Positions 15,782 to 24,890 are shown, counted from the first letter of the stretch. The stretch: 64,000 bases of DNA from Winogradskyella jejuensis (GCF_900129745.1 NZ_FQWS01000001.1:868001-932000); one strand, 5' to 3'. Notes: generated by a model from the sequence alone, not told the origin. Numbers and translations are program-made.

Positions 15782-17458
15782 ATGAAAACAAAATTAACAA
15801 TCAATATATATCACATCACTTTCGTGGCCATTTTACTCACCATGACTGCATGTAAGAAGGAAGAAAGAACTTTAAACAACTTGCAAATTAAAAGTTTGGA
15901 TTCTATAGCTACCATAGATGTTCCTAACAATGCTCCCGGAGTTGCTGTTGGTATTGTTATGGACGGAAACATTGTCTATGAAAAATACGCTGGTTATGCG
16001 GATCTAAAAGATAGTACTTTCATCGATTATGAATCTAGGTTTAATATTGCTTCTAACGGAAAGCAATTTACCGCGCTAGCTATTCTAAGTTTGATAGAAG
16101 AAGGAAAAGTAACGCTGAATGATGACATCAGAACCTTCTTCCCAAAACTATTTCCAAAAGTAGAAAGCAACATTACCATAGCTCATTTACTCAATCATAC
16201 CAGTGGGATTAGAGATGTTTATGATCTTTGGGGGCTAAAAGGAATCACCTGGTGGGAGCATACATATGACAACGATGATGTTTTGAATTTATTAAGAAAA
16301 CAAAACGATTTAAACTTTGAACCTGGATCAAAGTACTCATATAGCAATTCAAACTATATGGTATTGGCTGAAATTGTTGAAAAAGCATCTGGAAGTAACT
16401 TTATCGATTATACCAATCAAATGTTTCAAGATTTGAACATGCCAAATACTTCTTTTACAGGAAACTATAAAACCATTGATGGCCCCATTGCAAAACCTTA
16501 TTTGAATTTTGATACTTGGTTTGGATATGATTGGATTTGGAATGCGTATGGTGATGGAAATATCTTCTCAACACTTCAAGACCAATTGGAATTTGAAAAA
16601 ATTCTTCAAACTAAAAAGAACAAACGGTTCTCTAAAGAACTGTTAGAGCAAAGTCAATCTTTACTACCCAATTCTAAAAACAAAAAATATGGATATGGCG
16701 TAGAATTTATGAAGCATCAAAAGATTCCGTACAAATATCACGGTGGTTCTACTGGAGCTTGGAAAGCCATTACAGCACGTTTTGAAAAGCAAAATTTTTC
16801 TATCGTTACCTTAACCAACAGCGGAAAAACAGATCCAATGACCCAAACTTTAAATAGCGCTAATGTGTTAATGAATTTAAAAGCTGACTCTGAGGATATT
16901 CGATTGACTCCTGAAAAAGTTGGACCCTATGTTTCAATAAAGGATGTTGTCGGAGTTTACGAAATCAATGGTTATATCTGGGAGTTAGAGGAAAGGAATG
17001 GTGATCTATATTTATTACGTTCTGGAAGAAACGATATGAAATTAATTCGTGAGGCAGACAATATTTTTCAGCAGTGGAACGATGCCCCTTTTAAGCAAGA
17101 GTTCACCAAAAATGAAAAAGGAGAAATGCAAGTTTCTGCTTACTATCCCAACACTCCAAATTTTACAATGACAAGAAAGGATATCGACTTAAAAGGTTTC
17201 GATTATAAGGCAATTAACGGGAGCTTTCTCAATGAAGAAACTGGTGTTTCATTTTCTGTAAAATATGATGCTGGTTTAAATTATGAAATAACCAATGGAG
17301 AGAATAAAATGAAGGCCATAATATTATCTAGAGATGAATTAGTTATTAATGATTATGATTATCGTATAAGAGTAGAAAAAAATAAAGATAATCTAGTATC
17401 AGATATATTCTTGACTTCTGGAAGAATTCAAAATGTGCGGTTTTCAAGAATAAAATAA
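15782..17458 (+). CDS. Class C beta-lactamase-fold lipoprotein hydrolase
   Basis: Starting at the ATG at 15782 gives 558 residues with a lipoprotein signal (LLTMTAC, lipidated Cys24); the frame can be read from 15704, but that adds 26 residues within the previous gene. The hydrolase domain has S91-N-G-K94 (IASNGKQFTALA), Y187-S-N189 and HGGSTG in place of the HSGG box. LLNHTSGIRDVYDLWGLKG closely parallels the upstream paralogue. The C-terminal ~200 residues resemble the DUF3471-type region seen after many such hydrolases. Only 4 bp separate the two genes, so this is a tandem duplication transcribed as one unit. Substrate unknown. Confidence 0.87.
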   Translation: MKTKLTINIYHITFVAILLTMTACKKEERTLNNLQIKSLDSIATIDVPNNAPGVAVGIVMDGNIVYEKYAGYADLKDSTFIDYESRFNIASNGKQFTALAILSLIEEGKVTLNDDIRTFFPKLFPKVESNITIAHLLNHTSGIRDVYDLWGLKGITWWEHTYDNDDVLNLLRKQNDLNFEPGSKYSYSNSNYMVLAEIVEKASGSNFIDYTNQMFQDLNMPNTSFTGNYKTIDGPIAKPYLNFDTWFGYDWIWNAYGDGNIFSTLQDQLEFEKILQTKKNKRFSKELLEQSQSLLPNSKNKKYGYGVEFMKHQKIPYKYHGGSTGAWKAITARFEKQNFSIVTLTNSGKTDPMTQTLNSANVLMNLKADSEDIRLTPEKVGPYVSIKDVVGVYEINGYIWELEERNGDLYLLRSGRNDMKLIREADNIFQQWNDAPFKQEFTKNEKGEMQVSAYYPNTPNFTMTRKDIDLKGFDYKAINGSFLNEETGVSFSVKYDAGLNYEITNGENKMKAIILSRDELVINDYDYRIRVEKNKDNLVSDIFLTSGRIQNVRFSRIK

Positions 17459-17506
17459 AAATCATCCTCTATTTACCTTTAAATATCAAAAACTCTTATG
17501 AAATGA

Positions 17507-17549
17507 ACCATGAAACATTTCAGTAGATGTCAATGAAATGTTTCATGGT
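17507..17549. repeat. Perfect 16-bp inverted repeat with 11-nt loop
   Basis: The arm ACCATGAAACATTTCA (17507-17522) is exactly complementary to TGAAATGTTTCATGGT (17534-17549). It lies between the second hydrolase and the CPBP protease gene. No T run follows on the plus strand, so it is not a classical terminator; an operator or mRNA-processing hairpin is possible. A reading frame begins inside the loop at 17527, but that start is rejected for the CPBP gene. Confidence 0.75.
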
Positions 17550-17562
17550 AAATTACACCAGA

Positions 17563-18273
17563 ATGATGACAAAAACAACTAGCAAAATAAAGACAATCAT
17601 TGTTTTTATTGTAACCATTTTTGTCGGTTATGTCCTTTTTATTATTCCAGATGTATTCTTTGGGGTTACCAAAATTAATGGAGGAAAGATTGGAATAAGT
17701 TTACTACTTATTGCCCTATTTCAGTTTTTCTCAATTGTTGCCTTACTCTATGTGTCACTTAAAATTCTAAAGAAAGATTTTCGTGATATCGGACTTCAAT
17801 TTGTAAATATCAAAAAGGATATTTTATTGGGTCTTATTTTTGGAACTATATGGACAATTCTTCAATTTGTATTGATAATTCCAAACACAGGAGGAGCTAA
17901 TCGTGCCGATATTAATGGGATGTTGGACATGTATGATGGCAGTTTAATAGGAACGCTATCTTTTATTTCATTAGGAGTCATCGGTGGTGGAATTACTGAG
18001 GAGCTCTTTAATAGAGGCTATTTCATAAATATCCTAAAGGACGTTTTCAAAAACCCAAAAACTGGATTAAGGATAGCTACAATATTATCAATTATCATTT
18101 TTTCATTAGGTCATATGCCCACTAATGGTTTGGATTGGTTTGATATTTTAGTGCCAGCTATTATATATACGTTACTATTCTTATCTACAAAAAGATTGAC
18201 CGCATCAATCATATCACACGGAGTATATAATATATCGGCGATTTTATTAACCTATTGTCTTTATTATCAATAA
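17563..18273 (+). CDS. CPBP-family intramembrane protease
   Basis: The product (about 236 residues from 17563, MMTKTTSKIK) has roughly eight membrane segments and the CPBP (Abi/CAAX protease-like) motifs: ITEELFNRGYFI (EExxxR), SLGHMP (His) and ISHGVYNIS (HxxxN). These residues form the membrane-embedded glutamate/histidine active site of Rce1-like proteases. Bacterial members act in bacteriocin self-immunity, protein processing or unknown roles. Twin ATGs at 17563 and 17566 are both possible; the earlier ATG at 17527 falls in the loop of a 16-bp hairpin and adds a non-membrane leader. It follows the tandem hydrolases by 105 bp. Confidence 0.85.
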   Translation: MMTKTTSKIKTIIVFIVTIFVGYVLFIIPDVFFGVTKINGGKIGISLLLIALFQFFSIVALLYVSLKILKKDFRDIGLQFVNIKKDILLGLIFGTIWTILQFVLIIPNTGGANRADINGMLDMYDGSLIGTLSFISLGVIGGGITEELFNRGYFINILKDVFKNPKTGLRIATILSIIIFSLGHMPTNGLDWFDILVPAIIYTLLFLSTKRLTASIISHGVYNISAILLTYCLYYQ

Positions 18274-18404
18274 CAATTAAAATTAATGAAAAGTATTAAA
18301 GAATTGATATGAAGTATTGTGCTTTAAAGCATTTCAATCTCTTGATTAATCTTTCCTACAAGCAAATTTTGCTCCTCTTAGATAAATTGTTAAACCTTAT
18401 ATTA

Positions 18405-19262
18405 TTAACTTACTAGTACAAGCTTATAACCTACGCCATGAACATTTTCAATAATTATAGATTGGTCTGCCGATAGCTTTTTCCTTAATTTTGAAATAAA
18501 TGTATCTAGGCTTCTCCCAACGATAACGCCGTTGTCCTCCCAAACACGTTTTGTAAGCTCGTCTCTGGTGACGACGACGTTTGGGCTACTTACTAATATT
18601 GCTAAAAGCTCCGATTCTTTCTTGGAAAGCGAAATTTCTTCTGCTTCTTTTACAAGCTTATTTTCGGCTTTAAAAAATTTAAAACGGCCTATAGCTATAT
18701 AGTCCTCATTTTGTGTTTTCAATCTGGTTTTTTTGCTTCTGTAAATTCCAAACAAAACAAATGTAATAGTTATAAAACCAAAGATATATACAAAGGCTTC
18801 TCTTAGAGCACTCGATGCAGACCTATTAATAAATCTAATTTCAATGGTATAACAATCTTCAGGTAAAACCCTACTTAGACATGGAATGAGAGTACTTTCT
18901 TCATCGACGCTCATCTCATAACTATAGGCTACTTCATTATCTGCACATTGAATGACCTCAACACGATAGTACTCTGGCAATTTTGATTTTTTCAAGTTAT
19001 GCTGGACAATTGAAACCAAAGTATTCGGCTCAAAAGTCAAGTTGTTTTGAAATGATAACCTATACTTTGACTGTTCTAAAGCCACAACTGGCAAAATCAA
19101 TGATGTGGAATCTTTATTAGACAACAGTAATTGATTACCCACTTCTCTTAGGGAAATTTTTACGCGTTCTGAAAAATCGTCATTCTCTTCAACTGAACAA
19201 GACACCACTAAAGAGAAAAACAAAATGAACCCTATGGTTAAATAAATCGCTTTTTTACTCAT
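18405..19262 (-). CDS. Membrane-tethered winged-helix regulator with extracytoplasmic sensor
   Basis: From the ATG at 19262 (MSKKAIYLTIGF) the protein is 285 residues. Residues 5-22 are hydrophobic and end LVVSC, either a first membrane segment or a lipoprotein signal (Cys22). Residues 23-150 form a predicted extracytoplasmic domain with Cys residues near 106, 128 and 137. Residues 156-174 are a second membrane helix. Residues 187-285 are an OmpR/PhoB-type winged helix (LSKKESELLAILVSSPNVVVTRDELTK, GRSLDTFISKLRKKL, GVGYKLV). There is no receiver or kinase, so sensing and DNA binding are in one chain, with topology reversed from ToxR. It is divergent from yceI. Confidence 0.85.
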   Translation of the reverse strand: MSKKAIYLTIGFILFFSLVVSCSVEENDDFSERVKISLREVGNQLLLSNKDSTSLILPVVALEQSKYRLSFQNNLTFEPNTLVSIVQHNLKKSKLPEYYRVEVIQCADNEVAYSYEMSVDEESTLIPCLSRVLPEDCYTIEIRFINRSASSALREAFVYIFGFITITFVLFGIYRSKKTRLKTQNEDYIAIGRFKFFKAENKLVKEAEEISLSKKESELLAILVSSPNVVVTRDELTKRVWEDNGVIVGRSLDTFISKLRKKLSADQSIIIENVHGVGYKLVLVS

Positions 19263-19295
19263 AATTACTGTAAATAACATACATTTTTAGCACAT

Positions 19296-19333
19296 TTTAC
19301 AACTGTTGACACTTCTTTTACATTTTTTTGACA
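19296..19333 (+). promoter_or_regulatory. Four phased TT(T/G)ACA hexamers, likely operator
   Basis: TTTACA at 19296-19301, TTGACA at 19306-19311, TTTACA at 19317-19322 and TTGACA at 19328-19333 all point the same way, with steps of 10, 11 and 11 bp. This one-turn phasing is like the direct repeats bound by PhoB/OmpR-type winged helices. The array lies between the winged-helix regulator and yceI, ending 20 bp before a possible -7 box. Confidence 0.6.
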
Positions 19334-19353
19334 TTCTTGTTTTCATCTCACTC

Positions 19354-19361
19354 TAGTTTTA
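19354..19361 (+). promoter_or_regulatory. Possible -7 box of yceI
   Basis: TAGTTTTA is one base off TAnnTTTG and lies 33 bp before the yceI ATG, just downstream of the phased hexamers. A weak box with an adjacent activator site would fit positive control. Confidence 0.35.
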
Positions 19362-19394
19362 TCGAGAAATAAAAAGTAATCAAAAAATAAACTT

Positions 19395-19991
19395 ATGAAA
19401 ACACGAATCTTTTCAATTGTATTTACAGTTTTTACGACATTATTCTTTTCCCAAACTTCTTCTCTTGACACTGAAGAAAAACTAAATATTGATGTCTCAA
19501 AAAGCCAAATAAAATGGTCTGGCGAATATGCTTTTTATTATGGCGGTCACGATGGTATTATAAATTTTAAGGAAGGGTATTTCATTAAAAGAAATGGTGC
19601 TATCACTGGTGGAGAATTTATTATAGACATGAATTCAATACAAAGTCAGGACATGGATAATGAAGAGGCTAGGACTGATTTAGATAAGCATTTAAAAAAT
19701 GAAGACTTTTTTGATGTAGAGAAATATCCAATAGCAAAACTTATCATTACAAGCGTATCATATCATGATGCTATACATCTAAAAATATATGCTGACCTTA
19801 CCATAAAAGATGTTACCTTACCTGTTAATTTTGAAGCTAGAGCTATTTACGAAAAAGAACAATTGAAAACACGATTTAAAATTGACCGCACACTTTGGAA
19901 TATTAATTACAAATCCAAAGGAGTGGCAGGAAAATTAAAAGATGGTCTCATTTCTGACGCTATTGGCTTTGAAGTTAAACTAAGTTTATGA
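19395..19991 (+). CDS. YceI-family secreted lipocalin-like protein
   Basis: The 198-residue product has a signal peptide (ends near TLFFSQ) and the YceI fold: VSKSQIKWSGEYAFYYGGHDGIINFKEGY near the start, FIIDMNSIQSQDM, LKNEDFFDVEKYPIAKLIITS and ADLTIKDVTLPVNFEA. Known YceI proteins are periplasmic beta-barrels that bind polyisoprenoid-like lipids such as polyprenyl chains or quinone intermediates. It overlaps the next gene by 4 bp (ATGA), so both are coexpressed, and it is divergent from a membrane-bound winged-helix regulator. A second YceI gene occurs at 61277-61822. Confidence 0.93.
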   Translation: MKTRIFSIVFTVFTTLFFSQTSSLDTEEKLNIDVSKSQIKWSGEYAFYYGGHDGIINFKEGYFIKRNGAITGGEFIIDMNSIQSQDMDNEEARTDLDKHLKNEDFFDVEKYPIAKLIITSVSYHDAIHLKIYADLTIKDVTLPVNFEARAIYEKEQLKTRFKIDRTLWNINYKSKGVAGKLKDGLISDAIGFEVKLSL

Positions 19992-20563
19992 AAAAATATA
20001 TTTTAATAATAAAGCTACTATGCTTAACGGTAGGTTTTGCGCAAGACAAAGAAGATTTAAACTTATTAGTAGCAGATAGTACTTGGGATAAGGAAATAAT
20101 TAAATTTCCTATAGGTTTTGCACAAGAGATTAAGTTCATAGGTTATGAGGATTTAAGATTTCCACCAGGTTGGGCTAAAAAGGAAAGCCCAGAATTTTGG
20201 TCCTATACGTGGGCATGGAGCATAAATGATATTGAAGAACTAACTGAAAAAGAATTAGAAACTAATATCCAGCTTTATTTTGATGGCCTTATGGGTATTA
20301 ACGATTCTGAACTGCCAAAGACAAATGCCTTATTCATTAAAAAAGAAGCTATAAATGGCAATAGATATATAGGAAAAGTAAAGACTTTTGACACCCGCTT
20401 TACAAATAAGCCTATGACGTTAAATATACTTGTAGAAAATCATTATTGTGAAAGTGAAAATAAGGCCATCATTGTTTTTAGACTGTCACCTAAAGATTTT
20501 GGAAGTGAAGTATGGGATACACTAAAAGAAATTAAGCTAAAAGATGGTTTTTGTGAAAATTAA
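19988..20563 (+). CDS. Secreted protein of unknown function
   Basis: The 191-residue protein has a signal peptide (MKKYILIIKLLCLTVGFAQ) and no family I recognise. The mature part includes LRFPPGWAKKESPEFWSYTWAW, a helical stretch ENTNIQLYFDGL-like, and an end KLKDGFCEN, with two Cys in the last 40 residues that might pair. It starts within the last codons of yceI (4-bp ATGA overlap), which implies coupled translation and a joint task in the periplasm. Confidence 0.75.
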   Translation: MKKYILIIKLLCLTVGFAQDKEDLNLLVADSTWDKEIIKFPIGFAQEIKFIGYEDLRFPPGWAKKESPEFWSYTWAWSINDIEELTEKELETNIQLYFDGLMGINDSELPKTNALFIKKEAINGNRYIGKVKTFDTRFTNKPMTLNILVENHYCESENKAIIVFRLSPKDFGSEVWDTLKEIKLKDGFCEN

Positions 20564-20567
20564 TTAT

Positions 20568-21581
20568 TTAACGAGAAAAAATGACTAAAGATTTGTCCTT
20601 TCCAACTTTGAGTTCAATAGTTTTTCCTAAAACTAAAGCACGATTATCTTGTTCGTGACCTGCAGGCATGTTAAAAGCTATTGGGAAATCGTATTCGGCC
20701 AAGGCATCTAAAACCAACTGTTCGACAGAGGTTCCCCAAAGTGTGGTGTTTTTTCTCAATTTAGACATATCACCAACAATGAGACCTTTTAAATTTTTAA
20801 AATATCCAGCTCGCTTCAAACTTTGTAGCATACGGTCTATATGGTATTTATATTCCCCAATTTCTTCAATAAATAGGATTTTACCCGAAGTATCAATGCT
20901 AGTTTCAGAACCCAACATGGTATGTAGCATGGTTAAGTTTCCACCAACCAAAATACCTTCGGTAGTTCCTTCTCTATTGTATTTGGAGCCTTCAAAAACA
21001 TAATTTTCAGGATCCCCAAAAATTGCAGATTTAAAGGTGTCTACTGTCTCTTGTATTTCACTTAAATCTTTGGTTAAGCTTACACACATTAAAGCGTGTA
21101 AAGACTGGAAACCTTGGTTATGAAATTGGTTATGTAATGCTGTAATATCGGAGTAGCCAATAAGCCACTTAGGGTTTTTCTTAAACTTTGTAAAGTCTAA
21201 TTTATCTAATATCCTAACTGTCCCATATCCACCGCGAGCACACCAAATTGCGCTAATCCTAGGGTCATCCAAAGCATTTTGAAAATCCTCACATCTCTGC
21301 TCATCTGTACCTGCAAAATGATTGTCTTTACTAAATACATGTTTACCGATAACAGCATTTAAACCCCAACTTTTAAGAAGACTAACGGCTTGTTGCACTT
21401 CACCTTCTCTACTTTTTAATATACCTGATGGTGCTACTATAGCAACCGTATCACCAGCTTTAAGATATGGTGGTTGAATCATTTCTATATTGTGTTTCTG
21501 ATTATTTTGAGCATTTACGACTAGACTTATGCTCATAAAAAGTAGAATAACTCTAAAGGTTAATCGGTTTCTCAAAATCAT
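20568..21581 (-). CDS. Periplasmic LD-carboxypeptidase (peptidase S66)
   Basis: From the ATG at 21581 the protein is 337 residues (a TTG at 21590 would add three). An N-terminal hydrophobic segment (VILLFMSISLVVNAQ) suggests export. The S66 domain shows KAGDTVAIVAPSG, CARGGYGTVRILD, the nucleophile in GYSDITALHNQ, then FIEEIGEYKYHIDRML with the catalytic Glu, and MPAGHEQDNRALVLG with the catalytic His. Such enzymes remove the terminal D-Ala from L,D-tetrapeptides during murein recycling, though cytosolic relatives exist. It is convergent to the preceding secreted-protein gene with 4 bp between stops. Confidence 0.93.
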   Translation of the reverse strand: MILRNRLTFRVILLFMSISLVVNAQNNQKHNIEMIQPPYLKAGDTVAIVAPSGILKSREGEVQQAVSLLKSWGLNAVIGKHVFSKDNHFAGTDEQRCEDFQNALDDPRISAIWCARGGYGTVRILDKLDFTKFKKNPKWLIGYSDITALHNQFHNQGFQSLHALMCVSLTKDLSEIQETVDTFKSAIFGDPENYVFEGSKYNREGTTEGILVGGNLTMLHTMLGSETSIDTSGKILFIEEIGEYKYHIDRMLQSLKRAGYFKNLKGLIVGDMSKLRKNTTLWGTSVEQLVLDALAEYDFPIAFNMPAGHEQDNRALVLGKTIELKVGKDKSLVIFSR

Positions 21582-21741
21582 AAAATGCAATTTCTGTAAA
21601 TATATAAAGTTTAATACTAAGATTTACAAATGTTAATTTTAAGGTTTTTTTAACGAAAAACATCCAAGACCAAAGCGCAAAGCGTAGATATTCAATATAT
21701 TACATATCCCAAATCAATTTTTAATCATTAAATCTCTACTT

Positions 21742-23202
21742 ATGGCTGTTATTACCTCTTGTAATACAAGTACTTTACAACCTTATGTTCCTTCTGCAAC
21801 TAACCCTTGGAATGAAGAACGTGTTAGACATGTGTATAGACGTCTAGGCTATGATGCAAAAAAGGCAGATATAGATATTGCAGTAACGCAATCTACATCT
21901 GATTTTATTGACCAAATCATCAACGAAGCTTCTGAATCTCCTGCTCTAGAGACTCCGCCTTGGTCTAATTTTACTTACTTCGATTATCAAAATCTTGGTT
22001 TGGATTTCGATACAGAAACTCAAGCCAATCATCAAGAGTTAAGGATGGCGCTAATCAATCAGATGCTTTCTTCTAATGGACTAAAAGCAAGACTTATTCT
22101 ATTATGGAGTAATCATTTTGTAACTCGATTAGAAGATTATTATTCTAGTAATCATCTTTACGAATACTACGCTACACTAGAGCAACACGCTCTAGGTAAC
22201 TTCGAGGATTTCACTAGTGCTATTGGTACTACTAGCGCCATGCTACTTTACTTAAATGGTTTTCAAAACACTAAAAACAATCCCAATGAAAATTATGCGC
22301 GTGAGTTATATGAGCTATTTACATTAGGAGTTGATAATGGTTATACGCAAACAGATATTACAGAGACAGCAAAAGCCTTAACGGGTTATAATGATAGAGA
22401 ACATTGGACTGCTCCAATCACTTTTAACGAAAATAAATTTGATAATTCTGTAAAAACTATCTTCACTCAAGAAGGTGTTTGGGGTTATGATGATGTTATC
22501 CGTATTTTATTTGAAGAGAAATCACCTTTAATTGCCACATACATCTGTCGTAAACTTTATACTTATTTTGTAAGTCCTACGCCTAACGAAGCCGTAATTT
22601 CTGAGATGGCAGATATTTTTGTTGTTGATTTTAATATAGCTAATGTACTTAAAGCTCTTTTTAAAAGTGAGCATTTTTTAGATTCAAAATCTATAGGTGT
22701 TCAAATAAAAAGTCCATACGACATGTTTATGTCTTATCTAAAAGTCACCAACTTTTCTGTAGAACCAGATTATTTAGAAAGCTTCCAATGGTTTTGCTCT
22801 ACTCTAGGACAAACCATGTTCGAGCCCATTGATGTTGCTGGTTGGCAAGGCGATAAAGACTGGATAAACTCTAGCACATTAACCGGACGGTGGCGCATAC
22901 TAGAGTGGGTAGTTTGGCATACGTGGGAGTATTACAGAGAAGAACTAAGAACATTCGCAAAGCGGAGTTCAGATAACAGTAATGACCCATATATTGTAGC
23001 AAAAAGTATAGTTGATAGATTTATGCCCCTAAATCTTCATACTACGGCTGACTATGATACAGCTACTGATGTTTTTAAACATGACGTGCCTGAAAATTAT
23101 TATGAAGATGGTATTTGGAACCTTGACTGGGACTCAGCTCCTTTTCAAGTGGTACTTCTATTACTTCATCTTATAAAAATACCTGAATTTCAACTTAAAT
23201 AA
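21742..23202 (+). CDS. DUF1800 family protein
   Basis: The 486-residue protein matches DUF1800, a family usually encoded next to DUF1501 as here. Recognisable parts are RHVYRRLGYDAKK, LILLWSNHFVT, NPNENYARELYELFTLGVDNGYTQTDITETAKALTGY, and a late WQGDKDWINSSTLTGRW. No convincing signal peptide is seen, although MAVITSCNTST could be a truncated lipoprotein start. The function of the family is not established. It lies 9 bp before the DUF1501 gene. Confidence 0.9.
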   Translation: MAVITSCNTSTLQPYVPSATNPWNEERVRHVYRRLGYDAKKADIDIAVTQSTSDFIDQIINEASESPALETPPWSNFTYFDYQNLGLDFDTETQANHQELRMALINQMLSSNGLKARLILLWSNHFVTRLEDYYSSNHLYEYYATLEQHALGNFEDFTSAIGTTSAMLLYLNGFQNTKNNPNENYARELYELFTLGVDNGYTQTDITETAKALTGYNDREHWTAPITFNENKFDNSVKTIFTQEGVWGYDDVIRILFEEKSPLIATYICRKLYTYFVSPTPNEAVISEMADIFVVDFNIANVLKALFKSEHFLDSKSIGVQIKSPYDMFMSYLKVTNFSVEPDYLESFQWFCSTLGQTMFEPIDVAGWQGDKDWINSSTLTGRWRILEWVVWHTWEYYREELRTFAKRSSDNSNDPYIVAKSIVDRFMPLNLHTTADYDTATDVFKHDVPENYYEDGIWNLDWDSAPFQVVLLLLHLIKIPEFQLK

Positions 23203-23211
23203 CCTACGACT

Positions 23212-24816
23212 ATGTGTAATCACGATTTAAACAAACATAAAACCTCAGGTAGCAATGCTCACGATATGGAACATAAGCAATGGAACAGACGTTCTTTTCT
23301 GCAAGCTCTTGGGCTCGCAGGCGCGGGAACAATGATGATTGGTGGCGCTCCTTTATCTGCTTCTACAAATACTAAACTTGCAGCAGCAATAAGTGCATCA
23401 GATACCGATAGAGTTCTTGTTATTATTAGGCTTAAAGGTGGAAATGACGGTCTCAATACCATTGTACCCATCTATGATTTCGACACCTATGCCCAATCAA
23501 GACCTACCATTAAGCACGATTTAAATAGCCTTATTAACTTAGGTCCTGACTTTGGTATGCCAAACTACATGGCAGATTTACAAGGCTTATGGGATAATGG
23601 CGGAATGAAAGTTATTCACGGAGTTGGTTATGAAAATCCAAATCAATCTCACTTTGCAAGTTCAGATATTTGGGCATCTACAGACGCTAATAATGTTACT
23701 CAGTCTGGATGGTTAGGTCGCTATTTTGAAGAGCTCTATCCAGATTATATAATAAATCCACCTGAAATTCCTGCAGCCGTACAAATAGGCAGTATTGGTA
23801 ATTTAATTTTTGAAGGCGATTATAACAACTACGCTTTTTCTGTTGCCAACCCAAGCCAGCTAGAAGCTATAGCAGAAAACGGTACAGTGCATGATATGAC
23901 TAATCTTCCGGATTGTGTTTATGGTGAACAATTAGAATTCTTGCGAGGTACTACAAATACCACATACAAATATGCAAATACCATTCATCAAGCTTTTGAA
24001 AATGGAACGAATACTCAAGAGTATTTAGACGAAAAATTAGGAAGACAATTGGCTATTGTTGCCAGACTAATAAAGGGTAATCTAGGCTCAAAAGTATATA
24101 TGGTAACCCTTGGTGGTTTTGACACACATGCCAATCAAGCAGAAAAACACCAAGAGCTAATGACCGATTTATCAAATTCGATTAAGAAATTTTATGATGA
24201 TTTATCATCGGTTGGCATGGACGATAAAGTGCTATCCATGACTATTAGTGAGTTTGGCCGACGTACCTACGAGAATGGTTCAAACGGAACCGACCATGGA
24301 ACTGCCGCTCCTTTGATGCTCTTTGGACCTGCTATAGAAGGTAATGGTTTTATTGGAGAACATCCTAGCTTAACCCAACTTGTAAACGATAACTTAGATT
24401 ATAAACAAGATTTTAGAGGGATTTATGCCTCCGTGATGGAAAATTGGCTTTGCGTAAATACTGATTTAGTTAACGAAGCATTACTCAATGTTAACTATGA
24501 GCGTGTTAATCTAGGGTTTAATTGTAGCGCATTAGGAGTTGACGATTTTAATCAAGAACGCTTTAAGCACTTTGTTATCTATCCGAATAACGATACTATT
24601 ATAAAGTTTATAAATCCATTTACACAACATACCGTTGTAAAACTGTATGATATTATGGGACGAGAAATAGCAACACTTAAAAACGAAATGCTATTTGCAG
24701 GAGAACATAGTATAGATGTAAAAAACACAGTAAAAACAAAGCTAAGTATTGGCCAATACATCTATAAAATAGCTGTTGGAAGTCAGAGTTTTAGTAAATC
24801 GTTATTAATTAGATAG
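23212..24816 (+). CDS. DUF1501 protein with Tat-like signal and T9SS sorting domain
   Basis: The 534-residue protein begins with a Tat-like twin-arginine motif (NRRSFLQALGLAGAGTMM). The DUF1501 core has RVLVIIRLKGGNDGLNTIVP, QSHFASSDIWAS, TLGGFDTHANQAEKHQELM and TISEFGRRTYENGSNGTDHGTAAPLMLFG, placing it in the alkaline-phosphatase-like fold (sulfatase relatives). The last ~80 residues (VIYPNN, VKLYDIMGREIATL, GQYIYKIAVGSQSFSKSLLIR) are a T9SS type A sorting domain, so the protein should reach the cell surface. It forms a tight pair with DUF1800. Substrate unknown. Confidence 0.9.
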   Translation: MCNHDLNKHKTSGSNAHDMEHKQWNRRSFLQALGLAGAGTMMIGGAPLSASTNTKLAAAISASDTDRVLVIIRLKGGNDGLNTIVPIYDFDTYAQSRPTIKHDLNSLINLGPDFGMPNYMADLQGLWDNGGMKVIHGVGYENPNQSHFASSDIWASTDANNVTQSGWLGRYFEELYPDYIINPPEIPAAVQIGSIGNLIFEGDYNNYAFSVANPSQLEAIAENGTVHDMTNLPDCVYGEQLEFLRGTTNTTYKYANTIHQAFENGTNTQEYLDEKLGRQLAIVARLIKGNLGSKVYMVTLGGFDTHANQAEKHQELMTDLSNSIKKFYDDLSSVGMDDKVLSMTISEFGRRTYENGSNGTDHGTAAPLMLFGPAIEGNGFIGEHPSLTQLVNDNLDYKQDFRGIYASVMENWLCVNTDLVNEALLNVNYERVNLGFNCSALGVDDFNQERFKHFVIYPNNDTIIKFINPFTQHTVVKLYDIMGREIATLKNEMLFAGEHSIDVKNTVKTKLSIGQYIYKIAVGSQSFSKSLLIR

Positions 24817-24834
24817 CAACAAATACATCTTATT

Positions 24835-24868
24835 TAAAAGCCTTCAGTGATTACTGGAGGCTTTTCGT
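24835..24868 (+). terminator. Terminator of the DUF1800-DUF1501 unit
   Basis: AAAAGCCTTCAGT pairs with ACTGGAGGCTTTT (one G-T pair) around a GATT loop and runs into a T-rich tail. It lies 20 bp after the DUF1501 stop. Confidence 0.8.
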
Positions 24869-24890
24869 TTTATTACTACAAGTAAAATCG

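Noticed and set aside
13663-17458. Antibiotic resistance (beta-lactamase) call for the serine hydrolases
   Set aside because: SxxK, YxN and HSGG/HGGS motifs fit many class C-fold esterases and peptidases; the long C-terminal parts are atypical for AmpC.
18274-18404. Small palindromes TGCTTTAAAGCA and AGCAAATTTTGCT in the convergent gap
   Set aside because: Very short or loop-less; too weak to call terminators, although the gap needs one for each direction.
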